The notes beneath the pieces were generated by a model. That model searched no databases, was not told where the DNA came from, and saw only the letters and a program-made list of their open reading frames with translations. A program made the position numbers and the translations under genes. A stretch of DNA of 64,000 nucleotides. Source: Streptomyces sp. SAT1 (lineage in GTDB: Bacteria; Actinomycetota; Actinomycetes; Streptomycetales; Streptomycetaceae). Each line of letters opens with the position of its first letter. Within the stretch, counting starts at the first letter, position 1. Shown piece after piece: positions 43,413 to 51,775 of the stretch. Location: assembly GCF_001654495.1 (NCBI RefSeq), contig NZ_CP015849.1, positions 5,245,501 through 5,309,500 of the forward strand. Reading direction: 5' to 3'.

Positions 43413-43483
43413 ACGGCGGGGGCCGACGGCATACCTCTCCCGTGCCGCGCAGGCACGGGAGGGGCGCCCGCAGCCCCCGCCGT
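43413..43483 (+). terminator. Nested hairpin between rpsB and tsf
   Basis: An outer 11-bp perfect stem (43413-43423 with 43473-43483) encloses an inner 13-bp stem (43434-43446 with 43452-43464, one G-T pair, loop GCGCA). It lacks a T-tract. It could be a partial terminator setting the S2:EF-Ts ratio, or an RNase III processing site. Confidence 0.6.
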
Positions 43484-43580
43484 TCACCCGTGGATCGGTG
43501 GCGTGTCGGTGGACTCTGGTACAAGGGCCGCGACCCCCTGATCTTCGATCTTCCAGACTTCGAGAAAGATTCACAGACTC

Positions 43581-44417
43581 ATGGCGAACTACACCGCCGC
43601 CGACGTCAAGAAGCTCCGTGAGCTCACGGGCGCCGGCATGATGGACTGCAAGAAGGCGCTGGACGAGGCCGAGGGCAACGTCGAGAAGGCCGTCGAGGCA
43701 CTGCGCATCAAGGGCCAGAAGGGCGTCGCCAAGCGCGAGGGCCGCTCCGCCGAGAACGGCGCCGTGGTCTCGATCCTCGCCGACGACAACTCCTCCGGTG
43801 TCCTCGTCGAGCTGAAGTGCGAGACGGACTTCGTCGCCAAGGGTGACAAGTTCCAGGCCGTGGCCACGACCATCGCCGAGCACGTCGCCAAGACCTCCCC
43901 GGCCGACCTGGAGGCCCTGCTCGCCTCCGAGATCGAGGCCGGCAAGACCGTCCAGGCGTACGTCGACGAGGCCAACGCCAACCTCGGCGAGAAGATCGTC
44001 CTGGACCGCTTCGCGCAGTTCTCCGACGGCTTCGTGACCGCGTACATGCACCGCACGATGCCCGACCTGCCCCCGCAGATCGGTGTCCTCGTCGAGCTGG
44101 ACAAGCCGAGTGCCGAGGTCGCCAAGGGCATCGCCCAGCACATCGCCGCCTTCGCGCCGAAGTACCTCTCCAAGGAGGACGTGCCGGCCGAGGTCGTCGA
44201 GTCGGAGCGCCGCATCGCCGAGGAGACCACCCGCGCCGAGGGCAAGCCCGAGGCCGCGATCGCCAAGATCGTCGAGGGTCGGGTGAACGGCTTCTTCAAG
44301 GACGCCACCCTGCTCGGCCAGCCCTACGCGCTGGACAACAAGAAGTCCGTCCAGAAGGTTCTGGACGAGGCCGGTGTCACCCTGAAGCGCTTCACGCGCA
44401 TCAAGGTCGGCATCTGA
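43581..44417 (+). CDS. tsf: Elongation factor Ts
   Basis: A 278-aa nucleotide-exchange factor for EF-Tu. The N-terminal UBA-like domain is VKKLRELTGAGMMDCKKALD. The core has VVSILADDNSSGVLVELKCE and ETDFVAKGDKF. The C-terminal part keeps LGQPYALDNKKSVQKVLDEA. Length is typical of actinobacteria. Confidence 0.98.
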   Translation: MANYTAADVKKLRELTGAGMMDCKKALDEAEGNVEKAVEALRIKGQKGVAKREGRSAENGAVVSILADDNSSGVLVELKCETDFVAKGDKFQAVATTIAEHVAKTSPADLEALLASEIEAGKTVQAYVDEANANLGEKIVLDRFAQFSDGFVTAYMHRTMPDLPPQIGVLVELDKPSAEVAKGIAQHIAAFAPKYLSKEDVPAEVVESERRIAEETTRAEGKPEAAIAKIVEGRVNGFFKDATLLGQPYALDNKKSVQKVLDEAGVTLKRFTRIKVGI

Positions 44418-44447
44418 GTCCGCACCGCGCCGGACGTCGGACCCGGA

Positions 44448-44453
44448 TAGGGT
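44448..44453 (+). promoter_or_regulatory. -10 element for the pyrH leader transcript
   Basis: TAGGGT 31 nt after the tsf stop would start a transcript near 44460, directly at the first leader hairpin and ~155 nt before pyrH. Confidence 0.4.
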
Positions 44454-44461
44454 CGACAGCA

Positions 44462-44581
44462 GTCGTCCACGCCGCGCGTGCCTGCCACCGCGCACGCGCG
44501 CGCGGCGGACGACAGCAGAACTGACGAGGAGGCCATTGCCGCCGCATGGGATGCGAACCACCCCACCGGCAATGGCCTTCT
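44462..44581 (+). promoter_or_regulatory. pyrH leader with two strong hairpins (possible attenuator)
   Basis: Hairpin 1 runs from GTCGTCC (44462-44468) to GGACGAC (44507-44513), with more G/C pairing inside. Hairpin 2 is a ~15-bp stem (44527-44541 with 44567-44581) around a ~25-nt loop. Both lie in the pyrH leader, followed by 34 nt to the ATG. The first may terminate tsf read-through. The second is too long to be accidental and could regulate pyrH. Confidence 0.5.
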
Positions 44582-44615
44582 TCGCATGTGCACCACGTAA
44601 CAGAGGCGGGATCTC

Positions 44616-45374
44616 ATGACCACCAAGGCCCAGAAGAGCGATGACGGCAAAGTGACCGGCCGGTTTCTGCTGAAGCTGTCCGGAGAGGCCTTCTCCGGCG
44701 GCGGGGGCCTGGGGGTCGACCCGGACGTGGTGCACGCCATCGCCCGTGAGATCGCCGCCGTCGTCCGGGACGGCGCGCAGGTCGCGGTCGTCATCGGCGG
44801 CGGCAACTTCTTCCGCGGCGCCGAGCTCCAGCAGCGCGGCATGGACCGCGCCCGCTCCGACTACATGGGCATGCTCGGCACCGTGATGAACTGCCTCGCC
44901 CTCCAGGACTTCATCGAGAAGGAGGGCATCGACACCCGGGTCCAGACCGCCATCACCATGGGCCAGGTCGCCGAGCCCTACATCCCGCTGCGCGCCGTGC
45001 GCCACCTGGAGAAGGGCCGCGTGGTCATCTTCGGCGCCGGTATGGGCATGCCGTACTTCTCCACCGACACCACCGCCGCCCAGCGCGCCCTGGAGATCGA
45101 CGCCGAGGCGCTGCTCATGGGCAAGAACGGCGTGGACGGGGTGTACGACTCCGACCCGAAGACCAACCCGGACGCCGTGAAGTTCGACGCCCTCGGCTAC
45201 GGCGAGGTCATCACCCGGGACCTGAAGGTCGCCGACGCCACCGCGATCACGCTGTGCCGCGACAACCGGCTCCCGATCGTCGTCTTCGAGCTCCTGAAGG
45301 AGGGCAATATCGCCCGCGCCGTCAAGGGTGAGAAGATCGGCACGCTTGTGGGTGACCAGCCCGGCCGGGAGTGA
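44616..45374 (+). CDS. pyrH: UMP kinase
   Basis: PyrH phosphorylates UMP to UDP, the committing step toward UTP and CTP. The 252-aa protein belongs to the amino-acid-kinase fold: FLLKLSGEAFSGGGGLGVDP, VAVVIGGGNFFRG, RSDYMGMLGTVMNCLALQDF, ITMGQVAEPYIP and GMPYFSTDTTAAQRALEIDA. The start ATG 44616 follows GAGGCGGG. It belongs to the conserved rpsB-tsf-pyrH-frr-cdsA order. Confidence 0.97.
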   Translation: MTTKAQKSDDGKVTGRFLLKLSGEAFSGGGGLGVDPDVVHAIAREIAAVVRDGAQVAVVIGGGNFFRGAELQQRGMDRARSDYMGMLGTVMNCLALQDFIEKEGIDTRVQTAITMGQVAEPYIPLRAVRHLEKGRVVIFGAGMGMPYFSTDTTAAQRALEIDAEALLMGKNGVDGVYDSDPKTNPDAVKFDALGYGEVITRDLKVADATAITLCRDNRLPIVVFELLKEGNIARAVKGEKIGTLVGDQPGRE

Positions 45375-45606
45375 CCGGGCCCACCCGTCCCGGACCGGCG
45401 GCCCGTCCCGCCCCGGCGCTCGTCCCCCTCCGGCAGCGGTCCGGGGCGCGGCACCTGTCCGGGGGACGGACGGGACGGAGCCGGACCGGGGGATGGACAA
45501 TGTCCTGCCGGTCGGGAACCGTGCAGGAAGAAGACGCGACGCAGCCGGCCGACGGCCCCGACCGGGATCCGCAGCCGGGCCTACTCAAGACACGCAGGAG
45601 CAAGTG

Positions 45607-46164
45607 GTGATCGAAGAGACCCTCCTCGAGGCCGAGGAGAAGATGGAGAAGGCCGTCGTGGTCGCCAAGGAGGACTTCGCCGCGATCCGCACCGGCCGTG
45701 CGCACCCGGCGATGTTCAACAAGATCGTGGCCGACTACTACGGCGCGCCGACGCCGATCAACCAGCTGGCCTCGTTCTCCGTGCCGGAGCCGCGCATGGC
45801 CGTCGTGACCCCGTTCGACAAGACCGCGCTGCGCAACATCGAGCAGGCGATCCGCGACTCCGACCTGGGCGTCAACCCGAGCAACGACGGCAACATCATC
45901 CGAGTGGTGTTCCCGGAGCTGACCGAGGAGCGCCGCCGTGAGTACATCAAGGTCGCCAAGGGCAAGGGCGAGGACGCCAAGGTGTCCATCCGCTCCGTGC
46001 GCCGCAAGGCCAAGGACGCCATCGACAAGCTGATCAAGGACGGCGAGGTCGGCGAGGACGAGGGCCGCCGTGCGGAGAAGGAGCTCGACGACACCACCGC
46101 GAAGTACGTCGCACAGGTGGACGAGCTGCTCAAGCACAAGGAAGCGGAGCTGCTCGAGGTCTGA
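45607..46164 (+). CDS. frr: Ribosome recycling factor
   Basis: A 185-aa RRF, which with EF-G splits post-termination ribosomes. Start is GTG 45607 (MIEETLLEAEEKMEKAV). A second GTG three bases upstream is too near the GGAG site. Motifs are FAAIRTGRAHPAMFNKI, LASFSVPEPRMAVVTPFDK and LGVNPSNDGNIIRVVFPELT. The stop overlaps the cdsA start (TGATG). Confidence 0.98.
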   Translation: MIEETLLEAEEKMEKAVVVAKEDFAAIRTGRAHPAMFNKIVADYYGAPTPINQLASFSVPEPRMAVVTPFDKTALRNIEQAIRDSDLGVNPSNDGNIIRVVFPELTEERRREYIKVAKGKGEDAKVSIRSVRRKAKDAIDKLIKDGEVGEDEGRRAEKELDDTTAKYVAQVDELLKHKEAELLEV

Positions 46165-47513
46165 TGAACGACTCTTCCTGGGGAGCGCCGCAGCAAGCCG
46201 GGTACTGGGGGCCCGCCGACGGGGCACCCGGCCAGGTCCCCGCCCCGGGGACCGCCCCCGCGGGCCCCGCGTACGATGCGCCGGGCGCTCAGCACACCCG
46301 CCCCCTGCCCATCGTGCCCGAGGTGCCCGCACACGGCGGAAACCAGGATGACGACCGGGGGGCCGCGCGCATGCCGGGCGGCCCCTTGTTCCGCGACGAG
46401 GCGCCGCGGCAGCAGCCGTACGACCCGTCGCAGCCGCAGCCGCAGCCGCAGCAGCCGCAGCCGCAGTCGTACGACCCGGCCCGGCCGCCGCAGGCACACC
46501 CGCAGCCGCACCCGCAGTCGTACGACAGGCCACAGTCCCACCCGCAGCCGCATCCGCATCCGCAGCCGTACGAGGCGCCGCAGCCGCGGCCCTACGACAC
46601 GCCGCGGACGCCGCCCGCCCACGGGTCGGCGCCGCAGAATCCGGAGCCCATGCCCGACGCCCCGCAGCCGGCGCCCGCCCCGCAGGCACCGCAGAAGAAG
46701 AGCGCGGGACGGGACCTCGGCGCGGCCATAGGCGTCGGTCTCGGACTCGGCGTGGTGATCGTCGCGTCGCTGTTCGTCGTCAAGGCCGTCTTCGTGGGCG
46801 TCATCGCGGTCGCCGTCGTGGTCGGCCTGTGGGAGCTGACCTCGCGGCTCCAGGAGCGCAAGGACATCAGGGCGCCGCTCGTGCCGCTGGCGGTCGGCGG
46901 CGCCGCGATGGTGGTCGCCGGGTACGTCCGGGACGCCGAGGGCGCCTGGGTGGCGATGGCGCTCACCGCGCTCGCCGTCCTGGTGTGGCGGATGACCCAG
47001 CCGCCGGAGGGCTACCTCAAGGACGTCACGGCGGGCGTCTTCGCCGCGTTCTACGTCCCGTTCCTGGCCACCTTCGTGGCGATGCTGCTCACCGCGCACG
47101 ACGGGCCGTACCGCGTCCTGACCTTCCTGATCCTCACCGTGGTCAGCGACACCGGCGCCTACGCCGTCGGCTGGCGCTTCGGCAGGCACAAGCTCGCCCC
47201 GCGCATCAGCCCCGGCAAGACCCGCGAGGGCCTGCTCGGCGCGGTCGCCTTCGCGATGGTGGCGGGCGCGCTGTGCATGCAGTTCCTGATCGACGACGGA
47301 GCCTGGTGGCAGGGCCTGCTCCTGGGCCTCGCGGTCGCCGCCAGCGCCACCCTCGGCGACCTCGGCGAGTCCATGATCAAGCGCGACCTCGGCATCAAGG
47401 ACATGGGCACCCTCCTGCCGGGCCACGGCGGCATCATGGACCGCCTCGACTCCCTCCTCCCCACCGCCCCGGTGGTCTGGCTCCTGATGGTCCTCTTCGT
47501 CGGCTCCACCTGA
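46164..47513 (+). CDS. cdsA: Phosphatidate cytidylyltransferase with long Pro/Gln/His-rich N-terminus
   Basis: CdsA makes CDP-diacylglycerol for phospholipid synthesis. The catalytic part (~residues 190-449) is a normal eight-helix CdsA. The signature SDTGAYAVGWRFGRHKLAPR runs on into ISPGKTREG, and is followed by GDLGESMIKRDLGIKDMG and LLPGHGGIMDRLDSL. The first ~190 residues are an unusual cytoplasmic extension of Pro/Gln/His/Tyr repeats (for example QPQPQPQQPQPQSYD and HPQPHPHPQPYE). Similar tails occur in other streptomycetes but vary in length. It is translationally coupled to frr. Confidence 0.95.
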   Translation: MNDSSWGAPQQAGYWGPADGAPGQVPAPGTAPAGPAYDAPGAQHTRPLPIVPEVPAHGGNQDDDRGAARMPGGPLFRDEAPRQQPYDPSQPQPQPQQPQPQSYDPARPPQAHPQPHPQSYDRPQSHPQPHPHPQPYEAPQPRPYDTPRTPPAHGSAPQNPEPMPDAPQPAPAPQAPQKKSAGRDLGAAIGVGLGLGVVIVASLFVVKAVFVGVIAVAVVVGLWELTSRLQERKDIRAPLVPLAVGGAAMVVAGYVRDAEGAWVAMALTALAVLVWRMTQPPEGYLKDVTAGVFAAFYVPFLATFVAMLLTAHDGPYRVLTFLILTVVSDTGAYAVGWRFGRHKLAPRISPGKTREGLLGAVAFAMVAGALCMQFLIDDGAWWQGLLLGLAVAASATLGDLGESMIKRDLGIKDMGTLLPGHGGIMDRLDSLLPTAPVVWLLMVLFVGST

Positions 47514-47558
47514 CCCAGGACGCAGGACCCCGGCCCCCGCGCCGCCGCACAGCCCGAA

Positions 47559-47590
47559 CGAGGCCCCTCCCCACCGGGGGAGGGGCCTCG
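47559..47590 (+). terminator. Terminator after cdsA
   Basis: A perfect 14-bp stem (47559-47572 with 47577-47590) with an ACCG loop, ~45 nt past the cdsA stop. It ends the pyrH-frr-cdsA unit. Confidence 0.7.
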
Positions 47591-47659
47591 CCCGCTCTCG
47601 CCCCTCCGCTCGCCTCACCGGCCGGCCCACCCGAGTCGATCTGCGACACTGGTACCACC

Positions 47660-48766
47660 ATGCCCAAGCCCGGAGAACTCACTTTTGTCGCGCCGCGCGG
47701 AGCCAAGAAGCCGCCGCGGCATCTTGCCGATCTCTCGCCCGCCGAGCGCAAGGAGGCTGTGGCCGCGATCGGTGAGAAGCCGTTCCGTGCCAAGCAGCTC
47801 TCGCAGCACTACTTCGCGCGGTACGCGCACGACCCCGAGCAGTGGACGGACATCCCGGCCGGCTCGCGGGAGAAGCTGCGCGAGGCGCTGCTGCCGGAGC
47901 TGATGACGGTCGTGCGGCATCTGTCGACCGACGAGGGGACGACGCGCAAGACGCTGTGGCGGATGTTCGACGGGACGCTCGTCGAGTCGGTGCTGATGCG
48001 CTACCCGGACCGGGTGACGATGTGCATCAGTTCGCAGGCCGGGTGCGGGATGAACTGCCCGTTCTGCGCGACCGGGCAGGCCGGTCTCGACCGCAATCTG
48101 TCGACCGCCGAGATCGTGCACCAGATCGTGGACGGCATGCGGGCGCTGCGCGACGGCGAGGTGCCGGGCGGACCGGCGCGGCTGTCCAACATCGTGTTCA
48201 TGGGCATGGGCGAGCCGCTGGCCAACTACAAGCGGGTGATCGGTGCCATCCGCGCCCTGACCGACCCGGAGCCGGACGGGCTCGGGCTGTCGCAGCGCGG
48301 CATCACCGTGTCCACGGTCGGCCTGGTCCCGGCGATCAACCGGTTCACCGACGAGGGCCTCAAGTGCCGGCTCGCGATCTCCCTGCACGCCCCCGACGAC
48401 GAGCTGCGCGACACCCTCGTGCCGGTCAACACGCGGTGGAAGGTGCGGGAGGTGCTGGACGCCGGGTTCGAGTACACCGCCCGTTCCGGGCGCCGGCTGT
48501 CCATCGAGTACGCGCTGATCCGGGACATCAACGACCAGGCGTGGCGCGGCGACCGGCTCGGCCGGCTGCTCCGGGGCAAGCCGGTGCACGTCAACCTCAT
48601 CCCGCTCAACCCGACGCCGGGCTCCAAGTGGACCGCCTCGCGGCCCGAGGACGAGAAGGCGTTCGTCGAGGCCATCGCCGCGCACGGAGTGCCGGTGACG
48701 GTCCGGGACACCCGCGGCCAGGAGATCGACGGGGCCTGCGGACAGCTGGCCGCCACGGAGCGGTAG
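47660..48766 (+). CDS. rlmN: 23S rRNA (adenine2503-C2)-methyltransferase
   Basis: A 368-aa radical SAM enzyme that methylates A2503 of 23S rRNA, and A37 of some tRNAs in E. coli. The 4Fe-4S ligands are in SSQAGCGMNCPFCATGQAGL (CxxxCxxC). SAM-binding GMGEPLANY and ISLHAPDDELRDTLVPVN are present. The C-terminal catalytic cysteine is in RGQEIDGACGQLA. Start is ATG 47660. Confidence 0.97.
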   Translation: MPKPGELTFVAPRGAKKPPRHLADLSPAERKEAVAAIGEKPFRAKQLSQHYFARYAHDPEQWTDIPAGSREKLREALLPELMTVVRHLSTDEGTTRKTLWRMFDGTLVESVLMRYPDRVTMCISSQAGCGMNCPFCATGQAGLDRNLSTAEIVHQIVDGMRALRDGEVPGGPARLSNIVFMGMGEPLANYKRVIGAIRALTDPEPDGLGLSQRGITVSTVGLVPAINRFTDEGLKCRLAISLHAPDDELRDTLVPVNTRWKVREVLDAGFEYTARSGRRLSIEYALIRDINDQAWRGDRLGRLLRGKPVHVNLIPLNPTPGSKWTASRPEDEKAFVEAIAAHGVPVTVRDTRGQEIDGACGQLAATER

Positions 48767-48806
48767 CCGGGCGTCACCGGGTGGTCGCCGGGTGGTCGCC
48801 GAGCGG

Positions 48807-48812
48807 TAGTCT
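48807..48812 (+). promoter_or_regulatory. -10 element upstream of the TPP riboswitch
   Basis: TAGTCT about 25 nt before the riboswitch. It sits next to a short GGGTGGTCGCCG tandem repeat (48779-48801). Confidence 0.45.
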
Positions 48813-48836
48813 GAGGCCGTACAACACATCTTCATA

Positions 48837-48929
48837 TTCCGACAGGGGAGCGCCACAGCGCTGAGAGTGCGGCACCGGCCGCAGACCCTCTGAACCTCGC
48901 CCAGGTCATTCTGGGTAGGAAGTTCGGTC
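48837..48929 (+). promoter_or_regulatory. TPP (THI-element) riboswitch
   Basis: The thi-box consensus is nearly complete: GGGGAGCGC, then GCTGAGAGTGCGG, GACCCTCTGAACCT and the closing GGGTAGGAAGTTCGG. CCGA at 48839-48842 pairs with TCGG at 48924-48927 to form P1. It precedes the thiBPQ transporter genes, so TPP binding should shut off thiamine uptake. Confidence 0.95.
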
Positions 48930-48946
48930 ATCACTCGAGCTGTTGC

Positions 48947-48990
48947 GCCCTGCCCGGTGTCCCGCGTCCCGCGCGGACACCGGGCAGGGC
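48947..48990 (+). terminator. Attenuator hairpin of the thi leader
   Basis: A perfect 16-bp stem (48947-48962 with 48975-48990) with a 12-nt loop lies 18 nt after the riboswitch and 38 nt before thiB. It is followed by CGCGTCTCTTCCT. It is probably the expression platform, ending transcription when TPP is bound. Confidence 0.75.
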
Positions 48991-49028
48991 CGCGTCTCTT
49001 CCTGGCCACCATCCAGGAGGAAAATCCA

Positions 49029-50099
49029 GTGCACCACAAGACGTTCGCCGCCGCGGCGGCCGGCCTCGGCCTCGTCGCCCTCTGCGCGTGCGGGTCCTCC
49101 GGGGGCGAGGCGGCCGACTCCACGACCGTGACCGTGGTCAGCCACGACTCGTGGGCCGCGTCCAAGAGTGTCATCGCGGACTTCGAGAAGCGCTCCGGGT
49201 ACAAGGTCCGCATCCTCAAGGACGGCGATGCCGGACAGGCCGTCAACAAGGCCATCCTCACCAAGGACAACCCGCAGGGCGACGTCTTCTTCGGCGTCGA
49301 CAACACGCTGCTGTCCCGCGCCCTCGACAACGGCCTCTTCCAGCCGTACGAGCCGAAGGACTCCGGCACGGTCGACCGGCGCTACCGCGTCGACCAGGCC
49401 AAGCACCGCGTCACGCCCGTCGACACCGGCGACATCTGCGTCAACTACGACAAGAAGTACTTCACCGACCACAAGCTGGCCCCGCCCGCCTCCTTCGACG
49501 ACCTCCTGAAGCCGCAGTACAAGAACCTCCTGGTCACCGAGAACGCGGCGACCTCCTCGCCCGGCCTCGGCTTCCTGCTCGGCACCGCCGCCCAGTACGG
49601 CGACAAGGGCTGGCAGGACTACTGGAAGAAGCTGAAGGACAACGGCGTCAAGATCGTCGACGGCTGGGAGCAGGCGTACAACCAGGAGTTCTCCGGCTCC
49701 GCGGGGGGCCGCAAGGCCAAGGGCGACCGGCCGCTCGCCGTCTCCTACGCCTCCTCGCCGCCCGCCGAGGTCATCTACGCCGACCCCAGGCCGAAGACCG
49801 CGCCGACCGGCGTCGTGGACGCCACCTGCTTCCGGCAGGTCGAGTACGCCGGGCTGCTGAGCAACGCCGGGAACACCAAGGGCGGCAAGGCGTTCCTCGA
49901 CTTCCTGCTCAGTAAGGAGTTCCAGCAGGACATGCCGCTGAACATGTTCGTCTACCCGGTGCGCGCGGGAGCCGCCGTGCCCGCCGACTTCACGACGTAC
50001 GGTCCGCAGGCCAAGGACCCCCGGACCATGGCCCCCGACCGCATCGCCGCCAACCGCGACCAGTGGGTCAAGACGTGGTCCTCCCTCGTAGTGAAGTAG
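49029..50099 (+). CDS. thiB: Thiamine ABC transporter, substrate-binding lipoprotein
   Basis: A 356-aa lipoprotein from GTG 49029 with AGGAGGA upstream. The signal ends at a lipobox LCAC (Cys ~21) followed by GSSGGEAADS. The mature part matches ThiB/TbpA: VTVVSHDSWAASKSVIADFE, DAGQAVNKAIL, GVDNTLLSRALDNGLF and TATSSPGLGFLLGTAAQYG-like segments. It captures thiamine for ThiP/ThiQ. The riboswitch upstream confirms the substrate class. Confidence 0.93.
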   Translation: MHHKTFAAAAAGLGLVALCACGSSGGEAADSTTVTVVSHDSWAASKSVIADFEKRSGYKVRILKDGDAGQAVNKAILTKDNPQGDVFFGVDNTLLSRALDNGLFQPYEPKDSGTVDRRYRVDQAKHRVTPVDTGDICVNYDKKYFTDHKLAPPASFDDLLKPQYKNLLVTENAATSSPGLGFLLGTAAQYGDKGWQDYWKKLKDNGVKIVDGWEQAYNQEFSGSAGGRKAKGDRPLAVSYASSPPAEVIYADPRPKTAPTGVVDATCFRQVEYAGLLSNAGNTKGGKAFLDFLLSKEFQQDMPLNMFVYPVRAGAAVPADFTTYGPQAKDPRTMAPDRIAANRDQWVKTWSSLVVK

Positions 50100-51775
50100 C
50101 CCGCGCGGCAGGCCCCGCCGCGGGGGACCGGGCGCGGCGCCGCCGGGCGAACGCGGCGCGGCTCGGCCTGATGGCCGTGCCCGTCGCGTTCTTCGCGCTG
50201 TTCTTCGCCTATCCGGTGGCCGCGATCGTCCGGCGCGGCCTGTACTCCGGCGGCGCCTGGCAGTGGAGCCCGTTCGGCGAGGTGCTGGGCCGGTCCGACA
50301 TCCGGCACGTGCTGTGGTTCACCACCTGGCAGGCGCTCGCCTCCACCGCGCTCACCCTGCTGATCGCCCTGCCCGGCGCCTATGTGTTCGCCCGCTACGA
50401 CTTCCCGGGACGGAATGTACTGCGGGCCGTGGTCACCGTGCCGTTCGTGCTGCCCACGGTCGTCGTCGGCACCGCCTTCCTCGCCCTCGTCGGACGCGGC
50501 GGACTCCTCGACGACCTGTGGGGGGTGCGCCTGGACACCACCGTGTGGGCGATCCTCCTCGCCCATGTCTTCTTCAACTACGCCGTCGTCGTACGGACCG
50601 TGGGCGGCCTGTGGGCCCAGCTCGATCCGCGGCAGGAGGAGGCCGCGCGGATGCTCGGCGCCTCGCCGCTGACCGCCTGGCGCAAGGTCACCCTGCCCGC
50701 CCTGGCACCCGCCGTCGCCGCCGCCGCGCTGATGGTCTTCCTGTTCACCTTCACCTCCTTCGGCGTGGTGCAGATCCTCGGCGGCCCCGGCTTCTCCACC
50801 CTCGAAGTGGAGATCTACCGGCAGACCTCGCAGATGTTCGACCTGTCCACGGCCGCCGTCCTCACCCTCGTGCAGTTCGCCGCCATGGGAGCCATCCTCG
50901 CCGTGCACGCCCGGACCGTGCGCCGCCGGGAGAGCGCGCTGCGGCTGGTGGACGCCGCCCGCACCGCCCGCCGCCCGCGCGGCGCCGGGCAGTGGACGCT
51001 GCTGGCCGCCGTCCTCGCGAGCATCGCGCTGCTCGTGCTGCTGCCGCTCGCCGTGCTGGTACAGCGCTCGCTCACCGCACCCGGCTTCGGCTACTACCGC
51101 GCGCTGGCCGACCCGGACGGCGGCACCTTCCTGGTCGCGCCGCTCCACGCGGTCGGCGCCTCCCTGTCCTACGCCGCCGCCGCGACCGCCATCGCCGTCG
51201 CCGTCGGCTCCCTCGCCGCCGCCGCGCTCACCCGGCGGGACGCCGGACGGCTCGTCCGCGGCTTCGACGCGCTGCTGATGGTGCCGCTCGGCGTGTCGGC
51301 GGTGACCGTGGGCTTCGGTTTCCTGATCGCCCTGGACAAGCCGCCGCTGGACCTCAGGCAGTCCTGGATCCTGGTCCCGCTCGCGCAGGCCCTGGTCGGC
51401 GTGCCCTTCGTCGTACGGACCATGCTGCCGGTGCTGCGCGCGGTCGACGTACGGCTGCGCGAGGCGGCGGCCGTGCTGGGGGCGTCGCCGTGGCGGGTGT
51501 GGCGGGAGGTGGACCTGCCGCTGGTGCGGCGGGCACTGCTGATCGCCGCCGGGTTCGCCTTCGCGGTCTCCCTCGGGGAGTTCGGGGCGACCGTGTTCAT
51601 CGCCCGGCCCGACAACCCGACCCTGCCGGTGGCCGTGGCCCGGCTGCTCTCCCGGCCCGGCGACCTCAACTACGGCCAGGCCATGGCCCTGTCGACGATC
51701 CTCATGGTGGTGTGCGCGGTGGCGTTGCTGGTACTGGAGAGACTGCGCGGCGGCGAGCGGACGGGGGAGTTCTGA
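50063..51775 (+). CDS. thiP: Thiamine ABC transporter, fused permease
   Basis: A ~570-aa permease with about twelve helices, formed from two BPD-transporter halves. Each half has an EAA loop: EEAARMLGASPLTAWRKVTL and REAAAVLGASPWRVWREVDL. Start is GTG 50063 or GTG 50075, both inside thiB, giving a 25-37 nt overlap. The stop overlaps thiQ (TGATG). Fused two-half permeases are usual for thiamine and iron importers. Confidence 0.92.
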   Translation: MGQDVVLPRSEVARAAGPAAGDRARRRRANAARLGLMAVPVAFFALFFAYPVAAIVRRGLYSGGAWQWSPFGEVLGRSDIRHVLWFTTWQALASTALTLLIALPGAYVFARYDFPGRNVLRAVVTVPFVLPTVVVGTAFLALVGRGGLLDDLWGVRLDTTVWAILLAHVFFNYAVVVRTVGGLWAQLDPRQEEAARMLGASPLTAWRKVTLPALAPAVAAAALMVFLFTFTSFGVVQILGGPGFSTLEVEIYRQTSQMFDLSTAAVLTLVQFAAMGAILAVHARTVRRRESALRLVDAARTARRPRGAGQWTLLAAVLASIALLVLLPLAVLVQRSLTAPGFGYYRALADPDGGTFLVAPLHAVGASLSYAAAATAIAVAVGSLAAAALTRRDAGRLVRGFDALLMVPLGVSAVTVGFGFLIALDKPPLDLRQSWILVPLAQALVGVPFVVRTMLPVLRAVDVRLREAAAVLGASPWRVWREVDLPLVRRALLIAAGFAFAVSLGEFGATVFIARPDNPTLPVAVARLLSRPGDLNYGQAMALSTILMVVCAVALLVLERLRGGERTGEF

